DNA of 23,447 bases from ZC4RG30 sp964417875 (GTDB taxonomy: Bacteria > Pseudomonadota > Gammaproteobacteria > Steroidobacterales > Steroidobacteraceae): contig CAYQJU010000042.1 in assembly GCA_964417875.1 (NCBI GenBank), forward strand, positions 1 to 23,447, given 5' to 3'. Shown here piece by piece: positions 16,739 to 23,303 of the stretch. A model generated the notes under the pieces. The model made no database searches. It was not told where the DNA came from and saw only the letters and a program-made list of their open reading frames with translations. How positions within the stretch are numbered: the stretch's first letter is position 1; every line of letters starts with the position of its first letter. The translations under genes and the position numbers were made by a program.

Positions 16739-17364
16739 TGCAGCGGCTCCTGCGGCGCGCGCCAGAAGCGGCATGCCGCCCCCGCCAACTCGATGGGCCG
16801 GTGCGTGGCGATGATGGCGCTGCCGCCGTCAGCCAGGTGCGCGCCCAGCAGCTTCTCGAACACCGCCTGTCCGGCGGCATCCAGATTGGTCACCGGCTCG
16901 TCGAGCAGCCACAGCTTCGCGCCCCACATGGCCAGCCGTGCCAGTGCCACGCGCCGCTTCTGTCCGGCCGAAAAATGGCGCACCGGCAGGTCGGGATCGA
17001 TCTGGCCCAGGCCCACCGCTTCGAGCGCGGCCAGCAGCTGCCCCGCATCGTGCCGTTGACGCAGCGCGCAGGCGAAACGCAGGTTCTCGAATGCGGAGAG
17101 CTCGTCCTTCAGTGCGTTCTCATGGCCGAGGTAGGCCAGTGCCCAGTGGAATGGCCTGCGATCCTCGCTGACCGACTGCCCGTTCCAGCGGATGCCGCCC
17201 TCCTCTGCGTGCAGGAACCCGGCCAGGCAGCGCAGCAGCGAAGTCTTGCCGGTGCCGTTGGGCCACAGCAGCTGCAGCAGCTGGCCGCCGGCCAGCGAGA
17301 ACTGGATGCCCCGGAGCAGGTGTCGGTCGCCGCGCCAGAGGTGCAGTTGTGTTACGTCGAGCAA
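16735..17364 (-). CDS. ccmA: haem exporter ATP-binding protein CcmA
   Basis: 209 residues, the ABC ATPase that powers release of haem-loaded CcmE from CcmC. Signature FSAGQ (131-135), Walker B LWLLDEP (151-157) and the switch histidine in ATHRP (188) are intact. The Walker A stretch reads WPNGTGKT (34-41): the normally invariant first glycine is Trp34. The only in-frame start outside the upstream tRNA is TTG at 17364; it yields MLDVTQLHL, aligning with the E. coli N-terminus, and has AGAAGTG upstream. An ATG at 17406 would place translation inside tRNA-Leu and is rejected. The start is 14 nt after the tRNA CCA end. Confidence 0.93.
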   Translation of the reverse strand: MLDVTQLHLWRGDRHLLRGIQFSLAGGQLLQLLWPNGTGKTSLLRCLAGFLHAEEGGIRWNGQSVSEDRRPFHWALAYLGHENALKDELSAFENLRFACALRQRHDAGQLLAALEAVGLGQIDPDLPVRHFSAGQKRRVALARLAMWGAKLWLLDEPVTNLDAAGQAVFEKLLGAHLADGGSAIIATHRPIELAGAACRFWRAPQEPLQ

Positions 17365-17378
17365 ATCATCACTTCTTG

Positions 17379-17465
17379 TGGTGCGGACGGCGGGACTCGA
17401 ACCCACACTTCCTCGCGGAAAGCAGATTTTAAGTCTGCTGCGTCTACCAGTTTCGCCACGTCCGC
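17379..17465 (-). tRNA. tRNA-Leu(TAA), CCA encoded
   Basis: 87-nt class II tRNA on the minus strand. Acceptor GCGGACG (17465-17459) pairs with CGTCCGC (17389-17383), discriminator A, and encoded CCA (17381-17379). The D-arm contains TGGCGAAACTGGTAGACGCA, typical of leucine tRNAs. Anticodon stem GCAGA/TCTGC holds loop CTTAAAA, anticodon TAA at 17432-17430. A long variable arm and the T-loop GGTTCGAGTCC follow. Lies immediately upstream of ccmA. Confidence 0.97.
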
Positions 17466-17498
17466 GCGGACCTTGCGGTCGGTATTGGTCGCGGCGGA

Positions 17499-17527
17499 AT
17501 TATGCGGTATCGGCGGCAGCCGGTCGC
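17499..17527 (-). promoter_or_regulatory. candidate promoter for tRNA-Leu and the ccm operon
   Basis: Minus strand CATAAT (17504-17499) is a 5/6 match to a -10 element. GCGACC (17527-17522), 17 nt upstream, keeps the GAC core of a -35. Initiation near 17492 would leave a leader of about 26 nt before the tRNA. With only 14 nt between tRNA and ccmA, this is the best candidate promoter for the whole operon. Confidence 0.4.
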
Positions 17528-17548
17528 GCGATTGTGGGGCCCGGGTAA

Positions 17549-17564
17549 CGCGCCGGTTGGCGCG
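17549..17564 (-). terminator. possible terminator stem after the DUF411 gene
   Basis: CGCGCC (17549-17554) and GGCGCG (17559-17564) form a perfect six-bp GC stem around GGTT, 20 nt past the DUF411 stop. On the minus strand it is followed by only two Ts, so it would be a weak intrinsic terminator at best. It separates the DUF411 gene from the tRNA-Leu promoter region. Confidence 0.25.
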
Positions 17565-17583
17565 CTCCCCTGCACAGGAATAT

Positions 17584-18084
17584 TCAGGTGCCGTATTGCG
17601 CGTAGATGCTGGTGGATCCATCTTGCGCGACGAGCAGCACCTCATAGGGTTCGATCCGGTCCTGCACTTCCATGCCGGGGGAGCCGATCGGCATGCCGGG
17701 CACGGTCAGCCCCTTCGCATCCGGTCGCTCGCTGAGCAGCCTGAGCACTTCCCGGGCAGGCACATGGCCTTCGACGAAATAGCCGCCCACTTCGCCGGTG
17801 TGGCAGGAGCCCATGCCGAATGGCACGCCGAGGCGTTCCTTGATGGGGCCCATGTTGCTGGATTCGTGCACCTCTGCCGTGAAGCCGGCCTGCTGCATGT
17901 GTTCCACCCACAGGTCGCAGCAGCCGCAACCGACGTTCTTGTAGACGGTCATGGCGGGCAGCGTCGGGTCGGGTGTGGCGGCAGCCGTGCTGCCACCAGT
18001 CTGCGGCGCGGCGGCATCCGGCGCACGACCGCAGGCTGACAGCGCCACGAGGGCGGTTCCGAGGATTGCATCACGTCGGTTCAT
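17584..18084 (-). CDS. DUF411 metal-binding lipoprotein
   Basis: 166 residues. The leader MNRRDAILGTALVALSAC ends in a lipobox (Cys18), and its twin arginines make Tat export possible. After an Ala/Pro linker comes a DUF411 domain (about 44-160): the thioredoxin-like opening TVYKNVGCGCCDLWV with Cys53, Cys55, Cys56, a second site GSCHT (Cys94, His95), and the conserved GMPIGSPGME (130-139). DUF411 proteins often sit in copper or silver resistance loci and are presumed periplasmic metal binders; direct function is inferred. The adjacent copper ATPase operon fits that. ATG has a GGAAGG ribosome-binding site. The 106-nt gap separating it from the MutS-like gene holds no gene. Confidence 0.9.
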   Translation of the reverse strand: MNRRDAILGTALVALSACGRAPDAAAPQTGGSTAAATPDPTLPAMTVYKNVGCGCCDLWVEHMQQAGFTAEVHESSNMGPIKERLGVPFGMGSCHTGEVGGYFVEGHVPAREVLRLLSERPDAKGLTVPGMPIGSPGMEVQDRIEPYEVLLVAQDGSTSIYAQYGT

Positions 18085-18190
18085 GGGAATGCCTTCCTTT
18101 CAGAAATCTTGCGCCACGGATCAGCAAGGAGCCGGATTTGGCCAGACGACTGCCCTGCTCCGGCAGTATGCCACGACCGCAACCCCGCCC

Positions 18191-19987
18191 TCAGACCTCG
18201 AGCCCCACCGAGCGCATCAGCTCGATGCCGTTGCTTCGCGTCACGACACCCTCGCGCAGCCGGAAGTCGAACTTCATGCGGCCATCCTCGATCTCGTCCT
18301 GGAAGTGCACATTGCGAAGCGCGCCGGGAGCGAGCCCTGCGATGTCGGTGAGCGCCAGGTCATGCGTGCTGACGAGTCCGATGGCGCCACCGCCGACAAA
18401 GGCTTTCACGATGCCCTCGGCGCCGATGCGGCGGTCCTTCGAGTTCGTGCCCTGCAGCAGTTCATCGAGCAGGAACAGCAGCGGCATCGCTTCCTTCGTG
18501 AGCTCCAGCAGCTGGCGCAGCCGCAGGATCTCGGCATGGAAGCGCGAGCTGCCCGCGTGCAGCGAGTCGTTGATGCGGATGCTGGCGCCGACCTGCAGCG
18601 GCGTCAGCCGCAAGCGACGCGCGCGCACCGGCGCACCGGCCATCGCGAGCACGGCGTTGACACCCACGGTGCGCAGCAGCGTGCTCTTGCCCGACATGTT
18701 CGAGCCGCTCACCAGCAGCACCCGCGTCGCATCGCACAGGCTCACATCATTGCGCACGCACTGCGCGGCGGGAATCAATGGGTGTCCCAGCGCGATGGCT
18801 TCGAAGCAGGCGGGACCTTCGACGATCTGCGGCAATGGATCGTCCGGATGCTCATAGCTGTATGCCGCGATCGACAGCAGCGCCTCCAGTTCTCCCACGA
18901 TGCGCACCCATTCGCGAACCGCCGCGCCGTTGCCGGCACGCCAGCGTTCCGCGGCCAGGGAAACATGCAGCGGGTACATCAGCGGCACCTGCAGCAGCGC
19001 GAGGATGGGATTGCGGCGCGCCTCCGTGAACCCGACGATGGTGGCGAGCTGGCCGATGCGGCGCGAGGCGGGAAGCCCGTGTGATGAGAGCTGCGCGATG
19101 AGCTGGCGCAACGGCGCCGCCGCGAATGGCTCGCGTTCGAAACGCAACAACAGGTTCGAGAACAGCCGCAGGTCCTCGAAAGCCGCTTCGGTGCCGTGCA
19201 GCGTGCGCATCATCGACGTCCGCAGCGCCCGCAGCACAATCGCCTGGATGAGCAGGATCAGCAGCAGCGGCGTGTAACTGCCCCAGACCTGCCAGACTGC
19301 CACCGCGCCAACGACCAGGATGGGAAGCAGCCACGCGGCCCAGCGTGCTGCGGCCGAGGTGATTGCGTTGGGTGTTTCGGCCCAGGCCAGCAGCGCATCC
19401 GGCCGCACGCCGGCGTCGACCTGCGAGCCCTGCACGGCCATGTCTTCACGCAGGTCCAGGCGATGCCGCAGGTCTTCCAGGCAGGCGTGCCGGCTTCTGA
19501 TGACCTCAGGCGTGGCGGGCGACAGCAGCCAGCCGGCGAGCGTGTCTTCGCCCATGCGGGTGCGTGCCGCCGACAGCAGCTCGAACAGGTCACCATTGCC
19601 GAAGAGATCCAGGTCCGCCGCATGGACATGCTGCGGGTCATTGAAGCGTTCGCCGGATGCACCGGTGCCAGACCAGCGGTCCTCGATGCGCGCAAGGCCC
19701 GAGCGATAGAACGCGACAATGCGCTCTGCCCGCGCGCGACCGCGCTGTGCGCGCTGGTGCCAGGCAACGAGCGCGATGAATGCGGCAACCGGCAGGAGCA
19801 GCCAGGCAACCGGAATCACCTGGTTGTACAACGCCAGCCAGGTCATCACGAGACCCAGGGCGGCGAGCCCCAGCCGCGCCGCGCCGAATCGGCCGTGCAT
19901 CCTTTCAAAGTCACGGACCGACGCTTCGTGACGCGCCAGTCGCCGCGGATATTCTTCGGCGGCCGCCAGGGGCGTCTGCGCGCTCAT
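18191..19987 (-). CDS. membrane-anchored MutS-like ATPase (MutS domain V only)
   Basis: 598 residues. The C-terminal 200 residues are a MutS-type ABC ATPase: Walker A GSNMSGKS (428-435), ABC-signature region (SSRFHAEI near 480), Walker B LLFLLDE (503-509), NSKDR, and STHDLAL (540-546). The lever/clamp-like helical region precedes it, but the mismatch-recognition and connector domains of true MutS are missing. Instead two hydrophobic pairs (about 38-54/57-76 and 217-235/239-254) predict membrane insertion. Such TM-bearing MutS homologues are known in bacteria with no established role and are not expected to do mismatch repair. ATG 19987 overlaps the copper ATPase stop (ATGA); longer starts inside that gene are rejected. 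Confidence 0.88.
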   Translation of the reverse strand: MSAQTPLAAAEEYPRRLARHEASVRDFERMHGRFGAARLGLAALGLVMTWLALYNQVIPVAWLLLPVAAFIALVAWHQRAQRGRARAERIVAFYRSGLARIEDRWSGTGASGERFNDPQHVHAADLDLFGNGDLFELLSAARTRMGEDTLAGWLLSPATPEVIRSRHACLEDLRHRLDLREDMAVQGSQVDAGVRPDALLAWAETPNAITSAAARWAAWLLPILVVGAVAVWQVWGSYTPLLLILLIQAIVLRALRTSMMRTLHGTEAAFEDLRLFSNLLLRFEREPFAAAPLRQLIAQLSSHGLPASRRIGQLATIVGFTEARRNPILALLQVPLMYPLHVSLAAERWRAGNGAAVREWVRIVGELEALLSIAAYSYEHPDDPLPQIVEGPACFEAIALGHPLIPAAQCVRNDVSLCDATRVLLVSGSNMSGKSTLLRTVGVNAVLAMAGAPVRARRLRLTPLQVGASIRINDSLHAGSSRFHAEILRLRQLLELTKEAMPLLFLLDELLQGTNSKDRRIGAEGIVKAFVGGGAIGLVSTHDLALTDIAGLAPGALRNVHFQDEIEDGRMKFDFRLREGVVTRSNGIELMRSVGLEV

Positions 19988-22233
19988 CCGCGAAGGCCCT
20001 GCCCCGCCCGCAGGCGCAGCGCATTGCCGATCACCGAGGCCGAGCTCAGGCTCATGGCCAGCGCGGCAAACATTGGCGACAGCAGCCACCCGGTGGCCGG
20101 ATACAGCACGCCCGCCGCCAGTGGAATGCCCAGCGCGTTGTAAAGGAATGCAAAGCCCAGGTTCTGCTTCATGTTGCGCACTGTGGCGACGGAAAGCTGG
20201 CGCGCCTCGGCAATGCCACGCAGGTCGCCCTTGACCAGCGTGACCTGCGCGCTGTTCATCGCCACATCGGTGCCGGTTCCCATCGCAATGCCCACATCGG
20301 CGCGCGCCAGTGCGGGCGCATCGTTGATGCCATCGCCGGCCATGGCCACCTTGTGGCCACCGCGCTGCAGTTCCTCGACCAGCTGCAGCTTGTCGGCGGG
20401 TGTGACCTCGCCATGCACTTCATCGATGCCCAGGCGATCGGCCACCGCGCGGGCGGTGGTATGACCATCACCGGTCGCCATGACCAGCCGCAGACCGGAT
20501 GCGCGCAGCTTCTGCAGCGCCTCATGCGTGCTGGCCTTCACCGGATCGGAAACCGCGAGCAACCCGAGCAGCCGGCCATCGGCGGCGAGGAACATCACGC
20601 TGGCACCGGTGCCGCGCAGTTGCTCGGCCTGGTCCTGCAATGGCTCGATCACCACGTCCTGCTGCGCCATCAGCGCCCCATTGCCCAGGGCCAGTCGCTG
20701 CCCTTCGACTTCGCCGGTCACGCCGATGCCGGTCACGGACTGGAAGTCGCCGGGCGCCGCAAGCGTCAGGCCCTGCTCGCGCGCCGCAGCGACGATGGAC
20801 ATGGCCAGCGGATGCTCGCTGCCCTGGTCCAGGCTGGCGGCGAGTCGCAGCACCTGCTGCGCATCTGCACCCTCCACTGCCACTGCGCGCTCGAATGCCG
20901 GTCGTCCTTCCGTCAGCGTGCCGGTCTTGTCAACCACCAGCGTGTCGATGTCGCGCATCTTCTCGATTGCCGCAGCGTCGCGGAACAGCACGCCGCGCGT
21001 GGCGCCGCGTCCGCTGGCCACCATGATCGACATCGGCGTGGCCAGTCCCAGTGCGCAGGGACAGGCGATGATCAGCACCGCGACCGCATTGAGGATGGCA
21101 TACACCCAGCGCGGTTCAGGCCCCCAGATGCCCCAGGCCAGCAGCGTCAGCAGCGCGATGGCCACCACCCCCAGCACGAAGTAGCCGGCCACCACATCGG
21201 CCAGGCGCTGCATCGGCGCGCGCGAGCGCTGCGCCTGGGCCACCAGTTGCACGATCTGCGCCAGCACGGTGGACGAGCCCACCCTTTCGGCACGCATCGT
21301 CAGCGCGCCGGTGGTGTTCAGCGTGGCGCCGATCAGCCGGTCGCCGCTGCGCTTCGTCACCGGCAGGGGTTCGCCAGTCAGCATTGATTCATCGACGCCG
21401 CTGACCCCGTCGGTCACCACGCCATCCACCGGGACCTTCTCCCCGGGGCGCACGCGCAGCAGGTTGCCCACGTGCACATGCTCCAGCGGGATGTCTTCCT
21501 CCGTGCCGTCGTCGCGGATCCGGCGCGCGGTGCGCGGCGCCAGGCCCAGCAGCGAGCGGATCGCCGTGGCCGTCTGCGAGCGTGCCCGCAGTTCCAGCAC
21601 CTGCCCGAGCAGTGTCAGCGAGATGATGACGGCCGCCGCCTCGAAATAGACGCCCATCCTGCCCATCGAAACGAACGAGGCCGGAAACAGTCCCGGCGCC
21701 AGCGTCGCCACCACGCTGTAGACATAGGCTGCGCCCGTGCCCAGCGCGATCAGCGTCCACATGTTCGGATTGCGCGTGACCACCGACTGCCAGCCGCGCT
21801 CGAAGAACGGACGGCCCGCCCACAGCACCACCGGCGTCGTGAGCAGCAGTTCGGTCCACGTCAGCACGCCGGCATCGATGCCTGCCAGGCGATGCCCGAA
21901 CATCGCCAGCGTCGTGACGATGATGGTCAGCGGCAGCGTCCACCAGAAGCGGCGGCGGAAGTCGGTGAGTTCTGGATTCTCGGCTTCATCCAGCGCCGGC
22001 ATTTCCGGTTCAAGCGCCATGCCGCATTTCGGGCAGGTGCCGGGGTGGTCCTGCCGCACTTCCGGATGCATCGGGCAGATGTGCGTCGTGCCGGGCGGAG
22101 CAGGCACCAACGGTGCGGGTCTTGCCGCATGGCCGTGGGAGGCGGAACAGCAATGGCCGCCCGATGCGGATTGCGCCTTGGCATTGGTATCAGGCGTGCT
22201 TGCGGCGTGATGGTTGTGATCGTGCGTGTTCAT
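19984..22233 (-). CDS. copA: Cu(+)-exporting P1B-type ATPase
   Basis: 749 residues from ATG 22233. Order: His-rich tip (HDHNHH, GHCC, HGH), a heavy-metal-binding YHS-like domain (CPMHPEV..CPKCGMAL, 53-73), two leading helices, actuator TGE (286-288), CPC translocation motif (391-393), DKTGT phosphorylation loop (Asp435), HP (474-475), GDGIND (633-638), then TM7 with Tyr698-Asn699 and TM8 with Met727, Ser730, Ser731. The YN and M..SS set is characteristic of Cu(+)/Ag(+) P1B-1 pumps. There is no HMA domain. It exports cuprous ions from the cytoplasm. The start overlaps the merR stop by ATGA; an in-frame ATG at 22320 would add 29 residues containing more His (THTHTH), overlapping merR. Translationally coupled to the MutS-like gene. 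Confidence 0.94.
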   Translation of the reverse strand: MNTHDHNHHAASTPDTNAKAQSASGGHCCSASHGHAARPAPLVPAPPGTTHICPMHPEVRQDHPGTCPKCGMALEPEMPALDEAENPELTDFRRRFWWTLPLTIIVTTLAMFGHRLAGIDAGVLTWTELLLTTPVVLWAGRPFFERGWQSVVTRNPNMWTLIALGTGAAYVYSVVATLAPGLFPASFVSMGRMGVYFEAAAVIISLTLLGQVLELRARSQTATAIRSLLGLAPRTARRIRDDGTEEDIPLEHVHVGNLLRVRPGEKVPVDGVVTDGVSGVDESMLTGEPLPVTKRSGDRLIGATLNTTGALTMRAERVGSSTVLAQIVQLVAQAQRSRAPMQRLADVVAGYFVLGVVAIALLTLLAWGIWGPEPRWVYAILNAVAVLIIACPCALGLATPMSIMVASGRGATRGVLFRDAAAIEKMRDIDTLVVDKTGTLTEGRPAFERAVAVEGADAQQVLRLAASLDQGSEHPLAMSIVAAAREQGLTLAAPGDFQSVTGIGVTGEVEGQRLALGNGALMAQQDVVIEPLQDQAEQLRGTGASVMFLAADGRLLGLLAVSDPVKASTHEALQKLRASGLRLVMATGDGHTTARAVADRLGIDEVHGEVTPADKLQLVEELQRGGHKVAMAGDGINDAPALARADVGIAMGTGTDVAMNSAQVTLVKGDLRGIAEARQLSVATVRNMKQNLGFAFLYNALGIPLAAGVLYPATGWLLSPMFAALAMSLSSASVIGNALRLRAGQGLRG

Positions 22234-22688
22234 GCCTGCCTCGTGCGTGTGCGTGTGGGTGCGCCCGTGCGTGTGCCTGCCAGCGGACGTGCGCCGGTCA
22301 GTGCGCCGATGATCGGACATTGCGCCGGATCCCCCGCGCCGGGACAGCGGTCCACCAGCGACTCCAGTGCCTTGCGCAGCCGTTCCAGTTCCACCAGCCT
22401 TGCCCGGACCGCCGCGAGTTTGTCCGCCGCCATCGCGCGCGCCGCGGCAACGCTGCCGCCGCGCGCGCTGAGCTTCAGCAATGCGGCGATCTCCTGCAGC
22501 GAGAAGCCAAGGTCCTGCGCGCGCCGGATGAACTCCAGCCGCTGCCGGTCCGCTTCCCCGTAAAGTCGGTACCCGGAGGCCGAGCGGGCCGGTGGCGGCA
22601 GCAGACCGATGCGCTCGTAATAGCGGATGGTATCGACGCCCACTCCCGCATCACGCGCCATGCGCCCGATGGGCAGTGCGGCGCCCAT
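22230..22688 (-). CDS. MerR-family copper-type metalloregulator (CueR-like)
   Basis: 152 residues. The winged-helix N-terminus has the MerR signature DTIRYYERIGLLPPPARSASGYRLY, a dimerisation coiled coil (about 78-112), and a C-terminal metal loop CPGAGDPAQCPII closely resembling E. coli CueR CPGDDSADCPII, one residue longer. A serine (GGS) lies near the position that is Ser77 in CueR and Cys in Zn(II)/Hg(II) sensors, favouring monovalent Cu/Ag sensing. The last 20 residues (Thr/Arg repeats) are unlike the family and lie over the His-rich copA frame. ATG 22688 is preferred to a TTG at 22715. It probably activates its own operon through the dyad at 22756-22777. Confidence 0.92.
   Translation of the reverse strand: MGAALPIGRMARDAGVGVDTIRYYERIGLLPPPARSASGYRLYGEADRQRLEFIRRAQDLGFSLQEIAALLKLSARGGSVAAARAMAADKLAAVRARLVELERLRKALESLVDRCPGAGDPAQCPIIGALTGARPLAGTRTGAPTRTRTRQA
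22241..22283. repeat. GTGCGTGTG-rich low-complexity tract
   Basis: A run of GTG/CGTGTG units on the plus strand. Read on the minus strand it encodes TRTRTR at the end of the MerR protein in one frame and THTHTH in the copA frame. It looks like replication-slippage expansion. Confidence 0.6.
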
Positions 22689-22748
22689 GATCGACGGCCG
22701 GCGATGCGATGCCAAGGTCCACCCCAGTACGCTGGATGACTGGGCTGC

Positions 22749-22780
22749 ATGCTAAACCCTGGAGCGTGCTCCAGGGTCAA
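22749..22780 (-). promoter_or_regulatory. MerR-type promoter and operator of merR-copA-mutS-like operon
   Basis: Minus strand: -35 TTGACC (22780-22775), a 20-nt spacer, and -10 TAGCAT (22754-22749). The spacer carries a perfect 22-bp dyad (22756-22777), arms ACCCTGGAGC and GCTCCAGGGT around two bases. The over-long spacer with central dyad is the hallmark of MerR-activated promoters; the arms strongly resemble the E. coli zntA (ZntR) operator as I recall it. Initiation is predicted near 22742, about 54 nt before merR. Confidence 0.88.
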
Positions 22781-23303
22781 TGCGGCCACCTTGAAGGCGC
22801 GCGATGCGCGCGCCCTTGAGGCCGCCAACGTTCGCTACCTGGTCGTTGGGGGAGTTGCGGTCTACGCCTGGGGATACGAGCGATTTACCAAGGATCTGGA
22901 CCTGGTCGTCCAGGTGGTGCCAGAAACGGTAGAGAAAATCTTTGCGGCCCTGGCTGCGGCCGGATACCGGCCTGCGGTACCCCTGTTGCAACCGGCTGAT
23001 CTGTCGGATCCACACATTCGCGGGCGCCTGGTCCAGGAGAGAAACCTCACTGCCGTGCAGTTCATCAGCGAGGAAGATCCTGAGTCCTCAGTGGATCTAT
23101 TGATCAATGAGCCTTTTGACTTCCAGGAGCAGTATGCTCAAGCTTTCGTATCCGAACTGCCCGGCGGCGCCGAGGTGCGAATTCTCGGGATTGACGCACT
23201 GCTGCAGATGAAAGCGCAGGCAGGCAGAGAGCAAGATCTGGCCGACATCGCCATCCTCAACAAGGTCCATGGAAGAGCAGCAGGACAAGACGGCAAGGAT
23301 TGA
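22749..23303 (+). CDS. nucleotidyltransferase-fold protein (AbiEii/MNT-like)
   Basis: 184 residues if begun at ATG 22749. The core VRYLVVGGVAVYAWGYERFTKDLDLVV contains the GG (34-35) and D-x-D (Asp49, Asp51) of DNA-polymerase-beta-like nucleotidyltransferases, with Asp116 (VDLL) as candidate third metal ligand. GREQDLADIAIL near the C-terminus is common in the group. Relatives include AbiEii-type toxins and MNT antitoxins that transfer nucleotides to RNA or protein. The N-terminus MLNP resembles relatives, but the first codons lie inside the opposing copper promoter dyad and there is no clear ribosome-binding site, so the start is uncertain; TTG 22791 is an alternative. DNA from about 22980 on looks less GC-biased than its surroundings, suggesting acquisition. 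Confidence 0.8.
   Translation: MLNPGACSRVNAATLKARDARALEAANVRYLVVGGVAVYAWGYERFTKDLDLVVQVVPETVEKIFAALAAAGYRPAVPLLQPADLSDPHIRGRLVQERNLTAVQFISEEDPESSVDLLINEPFDFQEQYAQAFVSELPGGAEVRILGIDALLQMKAQAGREQDLADIAILNKVHGRAAGQDGKD

Noticed and set aside
17365..17406. ATG start for ccmA at 17406
   Set aside because: It lies within tRNA-Leu and would add residues absent from the family; TTG 17364 fits the alignment.
18109..18180. ACTGCC...GGCAGT hairpin after the MutS-like gene
   Set aside because: Six-bp stem without T-run; not distinguishable from chance in this GC-rich DNA.
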